Origin: Bryobacterales bacterium | GTDB taxonomy: Bacteria; Acidobacteriota; Terriglobia; Bryobacterales; Bryobacteraceae | Length of the DNA: 64,000 nt | Reading direction: 5' to 3' | Assembly: GCA_020852175.1 (NCBI GenBank) | Contig: JADZBH010000042.1 | Coordinates: forward strand, 124,001 to 188,000 | Part shown: piece by piece, positions 33,394 through 41,972 of the stretch | How the letters are laid out: each line of letters opens with the position of its first letter | How positions within the stretch are numbered: the first letter of the stretch is position 1 | Notes under the pieces: generated by a model | Database searches by the model: none | What the model saw: the letters and a program-made list of their open reading frames with translations, nothing else | Told to the model about the DNA's origin: nothing | Made by a program: the position numbers and the translations under genes

Positions 33394-36138
33394 ATGAAGA
33401 AATACGTCTACGCGTTCGGCGCGGGTACGTCCGACGGCGACGGAACAATGAAGGACACCCTCGGCGGCAAGGGCGCGGGCCTGGCCGAGATGTGCCGCGC
33501 GGGAGTGCCGGTGCCTCCCGGCTTCACCATCTCGACCGAAGTTTGCAACATCTTTTTCGATAACGGCCGCAGCGTGCCGAAGGAGATCGACGATCAGATG
33601 CTGGCCGCGCTGAAGCAGTTGGAAGAGCGCATGGGCCAGAAGCTGGGCGGCACCAAGGACCCGCTGCTGTTGAGCGTGCGTTCGGGCGCCAAGTTCTCCA
33701 TGCCGGGCATGATGAACACAATTCTCAACCTGGGCATGAACGACGTGACGGTGCAGGCGCTGATCGGCAAGAGCGGAAACTCGCGCTTCGCCTATGACTG
33801 CTACCGCCGTTTCATCCAGATGTTCGGCCAGGTTGCCCTCAACATCGAGATGGAGCTGTTCGACCACATCTTCGACAGCCGCAAGGCGAAAAAGAAGGCC
33901 AGGCTGGACACCCAGTTGACGGCCGAGGATCTGCAAACCATCATCGCCGACTACAAGAAGCTGGTGAAGAGGGAGACCGGCCGCGAGTTCCCGCAGGACC
34001 CCATTGAACAGTTGAAGATGTCGCGCAACGCCGTGTTCAACTCCTGGTGGAACGACAAGGCCGTCTACTACCGCAAGATGGAAAAGATTCCCGACTCCAT
34101 CGGCACGGCGGCCAACGTGCAGGCCATGGTGTTCGGAAACATGGGCGAGACTTCGGGCACGGGCGTGGGCTTCACGCGCGACCCCGGTTCGGGAGAGAAG
34201 GTGTTCTACGGCGAGTATCTGATCAACGCCCAGGGCGAGGACGTCGTGGCCGGCATCCGCACGCCGGAACCGATCGCCCACCTGGAAGGGCAGATGCCGG
34301 AAGCCTACAAGGAACTGCGCGAAATCACGGGCATGCTGGAAAAGCACTACCGCGACATGCAGGACTTCGAGTTCACCATCCAGGAAGGCACGCTGTACAT
34401 GCTCCAGACGCGCAATGGCAAGCGGACCGGTCCGGCCGCCGTGCGCCTGGCCGTGGAGATGGTGGAAGAAGGCCTCATCACCAAGCGGGAAGCGGTGATG
34501 CGCGTGGCGCCGGCGCAGTTGGACCAGTTGCTGCACCCGGTGTTCGACGAAAAGTCGCTGAAGGCCCTGGGCGTTCTGACGGCGGGCATCGCCGCCTCGC
34601 CGGGCGCCGCCGTGGGACGGATCGCATTCTCCGCCGAGGACGCCGTGGTGATGAGCAAGCACGCTCCGGTGATTCTGGTACGCAAGGAGACGACGCCGGA
34701 CGACATTCACGGCATGGACGTGGCCAAGGGCATTCTTACCGCCGTGGGCGGCAAGAGCTCGCATGCCGCCGTGGTGGCGCGCGGGATGGGCCGGCCCTGC
34801 ATCGTCGGCGCCGGCACGCTGTCCATCGACAGCAAGGCCAAAAAGGCCGCCGTGAAGAGCGGCGGCAAGCTCGTGGCGCTGAAGGAAGGCGACTGGGTGT
34901 CGATCGACGGCACCACGGGCCGTGTCTATCTGGGCCAGGCCAAGACCAGCGAAGCCGACCTGAAGTCCGGCTACTTGGCCAAGTTCATGGAGTGGGTGGA
35001 TGAGTTCCGCGGCGGCTTCGGCGTACGCGCCAACGCCGACATTCCACGCGACGCCAAGGCCGCGCGCGGCTTTGGAGCCGAGGGGATCGGACTGTGCCGC
35101 ACCGAGCACATGTTCTTCGCCGAGGACCGGCTGCCGCACGTGCAGGCGATGATCCTGGCCACCACCGAAAAGGACCGCAAGAAGGCGCTGGCCAAGCTGC
35201 TGCCGATGCAGCGCAAGGATTTCGCCGGACTGTTCACGGCCATGGACGGCTATCCGGTGGTGATCCGCACGCTCGATCCGCCGCTGCACGAGTTCCTGCC
35301 CAAGCGCGAGGACCTGATGGTGGACATCACCAAGCTGCCTTACGCGACGGCCAAGGAAAAGAAGGAGATGTCGGCCAAATACGGCATGGCCGCGGGCGAG
35401 TTGAAGAAGGGCCTTCCGGCGCTGCTCCATCGCGTCGAAGAGTTGCACGAGTTCAACCCCATGCTCGGCCATCGCGGTTGCCGTCTCGGCATCACCTATC
35501 CCGAGATCACCGCCATGCAGGCCCGCGCCATCTTCGAAGCCGCCGTGCAGGTGGCCAAGAAGGGCGTGAAGGTGATTCCCGAAGTGATGATTCCCCTCAT
35601 CGGCTCGGCCGCCGAGTTGGAACATCAGAAGAAGATCGTCGAGGGCATCGCCGAGGAGGTTCTCAAGACCGCCGGCGTGAAGCTGCACTACATGATCGGC
35701 ACGATGATCGAGATTCCGCGCGCGGCCCTGACGGCCGACAAGGTGGCCGTCCACGCGCAGTTCTTCAGCTTCGGCACCAACGACCTGACCCAGACGACGA
35801 TGGGCCTGTCGCGCGACGACTATACGAAGTTCAATGCACACTATGAAGACCTCAAGATCTTCAAGGCCGATCCCTTCGGCGTGCTCGACCAGGAAGGCGT
35901 GGGCAAGCTGATCACCATGGCGGTCGAACTCGGCCGCCGCACTCGCCCCGACCTGGAAGTGGGCATCTGCGGCGAGCATGGCGGCGAACCGAGCTCGGTG
36001 GAGTTCTGCTACAAAATCGGCATGAACTACGTTTCCTGCTCGCCCTACCGGGTTCCCATCGCCCGCCTGGCGGCGGCGCAGGCGGCCATCAGCGCCAGCG
36101 CGGGCGGCGACAAGAGCGAATCCATGCGCACGGCCTAA
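33394..36138 (+). CDS. ppdK: Pyruvate, phosphate dikinase
   Basis: A 914-residue enzyme interconverting pyruvate, ATP and Pi with PEP, AMP and PPi. AAGGAG at 33383-33388 sets the ATG at 33394. Features run from the N-terminal ATP-grasp domain (TLGGKGAGLAEMCRAGVPVP, SVRSGAKFSMPGMMNTILNL) through the phospho-histidine swivel (GGKSSHAAVVARGMGRPCI, His near residue 457) to the PEP-binding barrel (GIGLCRTEHMF, NPMLGHRGCRLG, GICGEHGGEPSS). With NifJ nearby the cell can link pyruvate to PEP and to acetyl-CoA reversibly. A strong terminator follows. Confidence 0.97.
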   Translation: MKKYVYAFGAGTSDGDGTMKDTLGGKGAGLAEMCRAGVPVPPGFTISTEVCNIFFDNGRSVPKEIDDQMLAALKQLEERMGQKLGGTKDPLLLSVRSGAKFSMPGMMNTILNLGMNDVTVQALIGKSGNSRFAYDCYRRFIQMFGQVALNIEMELFDHIFDSRKAKKKARLDTQLTAEDLQTIIADYKKLVKRETGREFPQDPIEQLKMSRNAVFNSWWNDKAVYYRKMEKIPDSIGTAANVQAMVFGNMGETSGTGVGFTRDPGSGEKVFYGEYLINAQGEDVVAGIRTPEPIAHLEGQMPEAYKELREITGMLEKHYRDMQDFEFTIQEGTLYMLQTRNGKRTGPAAVRLAVEMVEEGLITKREAVMRVAPAQLDQLLHPVFDEKSLKALGVLTAGIAASPGAAVGRIAFSAEDAVVMSKHAPVILVRKETTPDDIHGMDVAKGILTAVGGKSSHAAVVARGMGRPCIVGAGTLSIDSKAKKAAVKSGGKLVALKEGDWVSIDGTTGRVYLGQAKTSEADLKSGYLAKFMEWVDEFRGGFGVRANADIPRDAKAARGFGAEGIGLCRTEHMFFAEDRLPHVQAMILATTEKDRKKALAKLLPMQRKDFAGLFTAMDGYPVVIRTLDPPLHEFLPKREDLMVDITKLPYATAKEKKEMSAKYGMAAGELKKGLPALLHRVEELHEFNPMLGHRGCRLGITYPEITAMQARAIFEAAVQVAKKGVKVIPEVMIPLIGSAAELEHQKKIVEGIAEEVLKTAGVKLHYMIGTMIEIPRAALTADKVAVHAQFFSFGTNDLTQTTMGLSRDDYTKFNAHYEDLKIFKADPFGVLDQEGVGKLITMAVELGRRTRPDLEVGICGEHGGEPSSVEFCYKIGMNYVSCSPYRVPIARLAAAQAAISASAGGDKSESMRTA

Positions 36139-36163
36139 GGGCGGCGCGCGGACGCGAAACGGG

Positions 36164-36202
36164 AACGCCCGGGCTCACACGAGTCCGGGCGTTTTTGTTT
36201 TT
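36164..36202 (+). terminator. Rho-independent terminator after ppdK
   Basis: A 13-bp stem (AACGCCCGGGCTC at 36164-36176 with GAGTCCGGGCGTT at 36181-36193, one G-T pair) closes an ACAC loop and runs into a T-rich tract (36192-36202). It lies 26 bp after the ppdK stop and ends the recO-glyQ-glyS-ppdK unit. Confidence 0.92.
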
Positions 36203-36272
36203 CTTCGCCCCCGCGCCAGCCCGCACGCTAAAATGAAAAGATCCCTTCCCCGCCGGGGAACGGTCCGTGTCC

Positions 36273-39113
36273 ATGCCTCCTCGCTCCACCTCCGCGCGCG
36301 CCGCCGCCGATGCGATCACGCTTCGCGGCGCCCGCGCGCACAACCTGAAAAACCTCACCGTTTCCCTGCCCCACAACCAACTCACCGTGGTGACGGGCGT
36401 GTCCGGCTCCGGCAAATCCTCGCTCGTGTTCGACACCATCTATGCCGAGGGGCAGCGCCGCTACGTCGAATCGCTTTCCACCTACGCGCGCCAGTTCGTC
36501 GACCGCATGGAAAGGCCCGCCCTGGACGAGATCGAAGGCATCGCTCCGCCGGTGGCCATCCGCCAGAAGAACACCACGCGCAACCCGCGCTCCACAGTGG
36601 CCACCTCCACCGAGATCTACGACTATCTGCGGCTGCTGTTTGCCCGCGCCGGCCGCACCTATTGCCCGGAGTGCGGCAACCGCGTGGAGCGCGACACCGT
36701 CGATCAGGCCGCCGTCCGCATGTTGAGCCGGCCGGCAGGTTCGCGCTGGTACGCGCTGTTTCCGCTGGCGCATCACGAGGACCCCAAGGCCCGCGCCGAT
36801 TACCTGTTCGAATTGCGCAAGCGCGGCTTCGGCCGCCTGTTTCAGTCCGGCGCCACCTTTGAATTCTCCACGCCCGAATCGCTGCTCGACATCGATTTCA
36901 CGCAAACCGTGTATGCGCTGATCGACCGTCTGGCGCTGCCCCAATCCGGCGCCTCCACGCCGGAGTTGCGCCAACGCGTCGTGGATGCCGTCGAAATCGC
37001 CTACCGCGAGGCCCGCGAAGCCGTGTTCCAGTCCGCTTCTGGCGACGAGACGCTGCGCTTTTCCGAATCCTTCACCTGCAAACACGACGGAACGGTGTTT
37101 GCCCAGCCGGAGCCTTCCCTGTTCAGCTTCAACTCGCCGATGGGCGCCTGCCCGCGATGCCAGGGCTTCGGCAACGTAGTGGACTACGATCCCGGCCTGG
37201 TCATTCCCGATCCGTACCTGGCTCTCGACAAGGGCGCCGTCGATCCCTGGAACAAGCCGCAGTACCGCTGGGGCTGGAACGACTTCAAGCTGGAAGCGCG
37301 GGGCAAGGTGCGCGTTGACGCGCCCTACAACGAGTTGAGTCCGGGCGAGCGGACCGTGGTGTGGCGCGCCATCCGCGAGTTTTTCGCCGAGGTGGAAAAA
37401 AAGAAGTATAAGGTGCACGTGCGCGTGTTCCTGTCTCGTTACCGCGGCTATGCCGATTGCGACGAATGCGGCGGAGCGCGGCTGCGGCGCGAAGCGCTGA
37501 ACGTCCGCGTGGGCGGAAAAACCATCGCCGAGGTGGCGCGGTTGAATATCGCCGGGGCGCGCGGCTTCTTCTCCGCGCTCGAACTGGCGCAGGAGGAGGC
37601 GGCCATCGCGCAAAAGGTGCTGGTGGAGGTGCGGCAACGCCTGAAGTTCCTGAACGACGTCGGGCTGGAATACCTCACGCTGGACCGCCTGTCGGCGACC
37701 TTGTCGGGCGGCGAGGCGCAGCGCATCCAACTGGCCACCTGCCTGGGATCGAGGCTCGTCGGCGCGACGTATGTGCTGGATGAGCCCTCCATCGGCCTGC
37801 ACTCGCGCGATACGGGACGTCTGGTCCGCATCCTGCATGAGTTGCGCGATCTGGGCAACACGATCCTCGTCGTCGAACACGACCCCGACGTGATGCGGGC
37901 CGCCGATGAGATTCTCGATCTCGGTCCCGGCGCCGGCGAACATGGCGGGCGCATCGTGTTTCACGGCACGCGCTCGGACCTGTTCGACGGCAAGCCGCAA
38001 TCGTTGACGGGCCAGTATCTGCGCGGCGAAAAACAGGTGTGGCGGCCGCGGGCGCGGCGCCAGCGGCATCCCCGGCGCCGCCTGCGCTTTGAAGGCTGCC
38101 GCGCGCATAATCTACGCAATATCGACGTGGAAGTGCCCCTGGACATGATGGTGTGCGTCACGGGCGTTTCCGGCTCGGGCAAGTCCACCCTGGTGCACGA
38201 GGTGATCGCGCGCGGGCTGGAAGCGGCGCACGGCAAGAGCGGACCTGGGGCGGCCGAGGATGAGTTGCCGGGGTCGGGCGAAAAGCTCACCTGGCGCAAG
38301 ATCGAGGGCCACAACATGATCGGCGAAGTGGCCCTGGTGGACCAGTCGCCCATAGGCCGCACTCCGCGCTCGAACCCGGTCACCTACATCAAGGCGTTCG
38401 ACCTCGTCCGCGAATTGTTCGCCTCGACGAAGGAAGCCTCGCGGCGCGGCTACGGCGCGGGCCACTTCTCGTTCAACATTCCCGGCGGACGTTGCGAGAA
38501 CTGCCAGGGCGACGGCACGGTGACCGTGGAAATGCAGTTCCTGGCCGACGTGGAACTGGTGTGCGAGGAGTGCAACGGCACGCGCTACAAATCCTCGACG
38601 CTCGATGTGCGGTACCAGGGGCGGAACATTCACGAGGTGCTGCAACTGACGGTTCGCGAGGCGCTCACCTTCTTTTCCTCCTCGCCGAAGATCGTGCAAA
38701 AGCTCCAGGTTCTGGACGACGTGGGGCTGGGCTATCTGCGTTTGGGCCAGTCCGCCACGACGCTGTCCGGCGGCGAGGCGCAGCGCGTGAAACTGGCCGC
38801 GCACCTGGGGCAAGCCAAGGCGAAAGGGACCTTGTTCATCTTCGACGAGCCGACTACAGGTCTGCATTTCGACGACATCGCCAAACTGCTGGACTCCTTC
38901 GACCGGCTGATCCGCAACGGCGCGAGCCTGCTGATCATCGAGCACAACATGGAGGTGATCCGGGCGGCGGACTGGCTGATCGATCTCGGGCCCGAGGGCG
39001 GTTCCGGCGGCGGGTTGGTGGTGGCCGAAGGCACGCCCGAGGAGGTGGCCCAAGTGGAGGCCTCGCACACGGGCCATTTTTTGCGCGATATGCTCGCGCG
39101 CCGGGAATCGTGA
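36273..39113 (+). CDS. uvrA: Excinuclease ABC subunit A (UvrA)
   Basis: A 946-residue double ABC ATPase that scans DNA for damage and loads UvrB. Both Walker A motifs (VTGVSGSGKSSLVFDTIYAE and CVTGVSGSGKSTLVHEVIA) and both signature/Walker B pairs (LSGGEAQRIQLATCL with YVLDEPSIGLH; LSGGEAQRVKLAAHL with FIFDEPTTGLH) are intact. The zinc finger cysteines (CENCQGDGT, CEECNGTRY) and the UvrB-binding region are present. Length matches E. coli UvrA. I use the ATG at 36273; a GTG two codons earlier is possible. A perfect hairpin (TTCCCC-GCC-GGGGAA, 36246-36260) just upstream contains the only purine-rich stretch that could act as ribosome binding site. I see no LexA-type box with confidence. Confidence 0.95.
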   Translation: MPPRSTSARAAADAITLRGARAHNLKNLTVSLPHNQLTVVTGVSGSGKSSLVFDTIYAEGQRRYVESLSTYARQFVDRMERPALDEIEGIAPPVAIRQKNTTRNPRSTVATSTEIYDYLRLLFARAGRTYCPECGNRVERDTVDQAAVRMLSRPAGSRWYALFPLAHHEDPKARADYLFELRKRGFGRLFQSGATFEFSTPESLLDIDFTQTVYALIDRLALPQSGASTPELRQRVVDAVEIAYREAREAVFQSASGDETLRFSESFTCKHDGTVFAQPEPSLFSFNSPMGACPRCQGFGNVVDYDPGLVIPDPYLALDKGAVDPWNKPQYRWGWNDFKLEARGKVRVDAPYNELSPGERTVVWRAIREFFAEVEKKKYKVHVRVFLSRYRGYADCDECGGARLRREALNVRVGGKTIAEVARLNIAGARGFFSALELAQEEAAIAQKVLVEVRQRLKFLNDVGLEYLTLDRLSATLSGGEAQRIQLATCLGSRLVGATYVLDEPSIGLHSRDTGRLVRILHELRDLGNTILVVEHDPDVMRAADEILDLGPGAGEHGGRIVFHGTRSDLFDGKPQSLTGQYLRGEKQVWRPRARRQRHPRRRLRFEGCRAHNLRNIDVEVPLDMMVCVTGVSGSGKSTLVHEVIARGLEAAHGKSGPGAAEDELPGSGEKLTWRKIEGHNMIGEVALVDQSPIGRTPRSNPVTYIKAFDLVRELFASTKEASRRGYGAGHFSFNIPGGRCENCQGDGTVTVEMQFLADVELVCEECNGTRYKSSTLDVRYQGRNIHEVLQLTVREALTFFSSSPKIVQKLQVLDDVGLGYLRLGQSATTLSGGEAQRVKLAAHLGQAKAKGTLFIFDEPTTGLHFDDIAKLLDSFDRLIRNGASLLIIEHNMEVIRAADWLIDLGPEGGSGGGLVVAEGTPEEVAQVEASHTGHFLRDMLARRES

Positions 39114-39150
39114 GTCCATGTCCGCTCGGCGCGCGTCATAAAATGTAGGC

Positions 39151-40341
39151 ATGTTCCGTTTGGCGTACCTGTTCTGCGCGCTGGCGCTCCTTCTGCCTGC
39201 GCAACAGAAGAAGTCCGCCCCGGCGAAACCACCGGCCGCCCCTGCCAGGCCCGCACCGGCCGAGGCCGCGCCCACGCCCGCCGAGCTCGGGATGAAAGCG
39301 CTGGAGGCCAAGGATTACCCCGCCGCGATCGCCGCCTTCGAGCGTGCCGTGACGGACGGCGGCGCCGATTACGCCGCCCACTTTCACCTGGCCCTGGCGC
39401 ACTCGCTGGCCGGACACGATGCCGAAGCCGTACCGCACTACCGCAAGACACTGGAATTGAAGCCAGGGCTGTACGAAGCCGAAATCAACCTGGGCCTGCT
39501 GCTGTTCCGGATCAAGGACTACGCCGGCGCGGAGCCGCTGTTGAAGGCCGCTTCGGAGAAGAAGCCTGGGAACGCCACGGCCGCGGCCGCCTACGGGCGG
39601 TCCCTGCTCGAACAGAACAAGCTGGCCGAGGCCGAACCCGTGCTGCAAAAGGCGGCCGGCCTTGACCCTTCGCAGAAGGATGCGTTGCTCGGGCTGGCCC
39701 AGCGCTACGAGGATGCCAGGCAGGTGGACCAGGCCATCGCGTTATACAAAGACTTTCTTGACCATCCCGGCGTGGCCGAGCGTCTGGGCAACCTGATGCT
39801 CTCCACGGGCCGCGCGGGCGAATCCATCGCCTTCCTCGAGGATGCCGTGAAGACGTCGCCCACCTCGGCCAATCACTACGCCCTGGCCATCGCCTATCTC
39901 CGCAACAAGGACGCGGCGAAGGCAGGCGAACAGTTCGAACGGTGCTTGTCGCTGGAGCCGCGCAACGCGCAGCTTCGCATGAGCTACGGCGGCTTCCTCA
40001 GAGACCAGCGCAAGATCGCCCCGGCGGCCCAGCAGTATTACGCCGCCGTGCAGATCGATCCCGCTCTGCGTGAAGGCTGGTCGGAGTTCGGAGCCATGCT
40101 GCTGCTGCTGGAACAATATCCGCAGGCCGCGGCCGCGTTTGAAAAGGTGCTGGCGCTCGGCGACACGCGCCCGGCCATCCACTTTTTCAAGGCCATCGCG
40201 TTGGACCACATCAAGCAGTTCAAACCGGCCAAGGAGAGCTATGAGAAGTTCCTTTCTCTGAGCGAAGGCAAGTTTCCCGATGAAGAGTTCAAGGCCAGGC
40301 AGAGAATCAAGGTGATTGAGAAGGAGCTGTCCCGGAGATGA
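39151..40341 (+). CDS. Exported tetratricopeptide-repeat protein
   Basis: A 396-residue protein with signal peptide (RLAYLFCALALLLPAQ), a Lys/Pro/Ala linker and about ten TPR units from residue 45 on (for example GMKALEAKDYPAAIAAFERA, AAHFHLALAHSLAGHDAEAV, FKAIALDHIKQFKPAKESYE). TPR domains scaffold protein complexes; no partner is evident. It starts a three-gene set of exported proteins, with a 4-nt ATGA overlap to the next gene. Confidence 0.88.
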   Translation: MFRLAYLFCALALLLPAQQKKSAPAKPPAAPARPAPAEAAPTPAELGMKALEAKDYPAAIAAFERAVTDGGADYAAHFHLALAHSLAGHDAEAVPHYRKTLELKPGLYEAEINLGLLLFRIKDYAGAEPLLKAASEKKPGNATAAAAYGRSLLEQNKLAEAEPVLQKAAGLDPSQKDALLGLAQRYEDARQVDQAIALYKDFLDHPGVAERLGNLMLSTGRAGESIAFLEDAVKTSPTSANHYALAIAYLRNKDAAKAGEQFERCLSLEPRNAQLRMSYGGFLRDQRKIAPAAQQYYAAVQIDPALREGWSEFGAMLLLLEQYPQAAAAFEKVLALGDTRPAIHFFKAIALDHIKQFKPAKESYEKFLSLSEGKFPDEEFKARQRIKVIEKELSRR

Positions 40342-40775
40342 TCCGCACGTTCACTCTCGCTCTGCTGCTGACGGCGCACCTGGGAGCCGCCGCGGGCCCG
40401 CTGGACGCCGCCAGGGCGGAGCCGAACTTGGAAAAGCGTTCGGAAAAAGCCTTGCAGGCGGCGCAGAAGACGCTGGACAGCCTGCGCCGGACGGGCGATC
40501 TGTCGGACCGCGCGGCCGTGCAGGCCGCCTTGACGGACGTCCGCGCCGGCGTCGAATTGTGCGTGGATTCCCTGGAAGAATCCGGCAAGAACCCGCGGCG
40601 CAGCCCGAAGTATTTCAAGCGCGCCGAGATCTCCCTGCGAAAATTGAACCGCCAGCTTGAGGACCTGCGCGTGGCGCTGTCGGCCGATGACCGCGCGCCC
40701 GCCGCCACGCTGCTCGCCTACACGGTCCAGGTGCAGGAGGAACTCCTGCTGGGTATCTTCACGAAGAGAAAATAG
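40338..40775 (+). CDS. Small exported helical protein of unknown function
   Basis: 145 residues with a signal peptide (FTLALLLTAHLGAAAG) and an all-helical mature part rich in Leu, Ala, Arg and Lys (KRSEKALQAAQKTLDSLRRT, LRKLNRQLEDLRVALSADDR). Start overlaps the TPR gene's stop (ATGA). No family recognised; the arrangement suggests a partner of the TPR protein in the cell envelope. Confidence 0.78.
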   Translation: MIRTFTLALLLTAHLGAAAGPLDAARAEPNLEKRSEKALQAAQKTLDSLRRTGDLSDRAAVQAALTDVRAGVELCVDSLEESGKNPRRSPKYFKRAEISLRKLNRQLEDLRVALSADDRAPAATLLAYTVQVQEELLLGIFTKRK

Positions 40776-40783
40776 GAGCCACC

Positions 40784-41425
40784 ATGCGGGCCTTGCAGCT
40801 ACTCGCCCTCGCCGTTGTTTCCGCCCTGGCGCAGCCGCGGGATTTCCTCACCGCCGACGAGGTGGACCAGGTGCGTCTCACGCAGGAGCCGAACCTACGC
40901 CTGAAGCTCTACGCCGCCTTCGCGAAGGAACGCGTGGCGCTCATTGAACAACTGGCGTCCAGGGAAAAAGCCGGGCGCAGCGCGCTGATCCACGACACTC
41001 TGGACGGCTACACGAAGATCATCGAGGCCATCGACACGGTGGCCGATGACGCGTTGCGGCGGAACCTGGACATCGCCGAAGGCATGGGCGCCGTGGCCGA
41101 GGCCGAACGTGACTTCGCCGCGCGCCTGCGCAAGGTGGAGGAGTCCGGGCCCAAGGATCTGCCGCGCTACGCATTCGTCCTCACCAACGCCATCGAAGCC
41201 ACTGGCGATTCGCTCGAAATGGCACAGGAGGACATGAAGGAACGCAAGGCCGGCGTGGCCAAACGGCGCGCCGAAGAGGATAAAGAGCGTGAGGAGCTGA
41301 TGACGCCGACCGACCGCGAGGCCCGGCAGGCGGCACAAAAGAAGAAGGCCGAGGAAGAGACGAAGACGAAACGCAAAGCGCCGACACTGCGGCGCAAGGG
41401 CGAGGTTCCCGCAGCGAAGCCGTAG
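40784..41425 (+). CDS. Exported helical protein with charged C-terminal coiled coil, unknown function
   Basis: 213 residues with an apparent signal peptide (RALQLLALAVVSALAQP), a helical body (residues 25-150) and a strongly charged Lys/Glu/Arg C-terminal tail (KERKAGVAKRRAEEDKEREE) likely to form a coiled coil. AGGAGCC precedes the ATG. It lies 8 bp after the previous small gene and converges with the DsbD-N-like gene. Family not recognised. Confidence 0.75.
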   Translation: MRALQLLALAVVSALAQPRDFLTADEVDQVRLTQEPNLRLKLYAAFAKERVALIEQLASREKAGRSALIHDTLDGYTKIIEAIDTVADDALRRNLDIAEGMGAVAEAERDFAARLRKVEESGPKDLPRYAFVLTNAIEATGDSLEMAQEDMKERKAGVAKRRAEEDKEREELMTPTDREARQAAQKKKAEEETKTKRKAPTLRRKGEVPAAKP

Positions 41426-41436
41426 CCGGGAGCGCG

Positions 41437-41970
41437 CTACCGCACGGCCACCAGCCGGGCCACGTCCAACTCCGCCGTGCCGCCGGGCGCCCCCGAGGCC
41501 AGGGGCAGTTCGAGGTTGATGTTCTTGCAGGTGGATTCCGTGCAGGCCTGCCCGCGGATGCGCAACTGCGCCGGGGCGGCGCCTTCCACCTTCACGGCGA
41601 ACACGGCTTCCTTCTCATAGCCGTAACTGAACCATCGCAACTCGGGTTTGGAGAAATCTTTTGGCTCGGGCTGCAACCAGCCCCCGGCTGTCTTTAATCC
41701 GCCGCTGACGGCGATCCCGGTCGGCTGGTCGATGCCGAGCGACATCTTTCCCGCCAGACGTTCCTTGGCCCGCCGTTCGTTGTCCATCGCGAAGGTGTGC
41801 CAGCCGGGTTCCAGCGTCACCGTCACCACGAGATACGGCCCATCCACGCGCGCCCGGTATCGCGCCACGATGTCATCCTGATGCGTCACCACGGCGGGAT
41901 CGGACCATCCGCCGGCCCAGGACGAAGCGGCCGCGCAGGACATCAGGAACAGCAGTTTCTTCACCGGCAT
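41437..41970 (-). CDS. Exported DsbD N-terminal-domain-like protein
   Basis: 177 residues with signal peptide (KKLLFLMSCAAASSWAGG). The mature chain is beta-rich and resembles the immunoglobulin-like alpha domain of DsbD (VVTVTLEPGWHTFAMDNER, LRIRGQACTESTCKNINLEL). Two cysteines spaced CTESTC recall the redox pair of that domain. It begins 2 nt after the stop of the candidate selenoprotein gene (AGTGAGG serves as ribosome binding site), so it is very probably a redox partner of it in the periplasm. It lacks the membrane and C-terminal thioredoxin domains of full DsbD. Confidence 0.75.
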   Translation of the reverse strand: MPVKKLLFLMSCAAASSWAGGWSDPAVVTHQDDIVARYRARVDGPYLVVTVTLEPGWHTFAMDNERRAKERLAGKMSLGIDQPTGIAVSGGLKTAGGWLQPEPKDFSKPELRWFSYGYEKEAVFAVKVEGAAPAQLRIRGQACTESTCKNINLELPLASGAPGGTAELDVARLVAVR

Positions 41971-41972
41971 CC

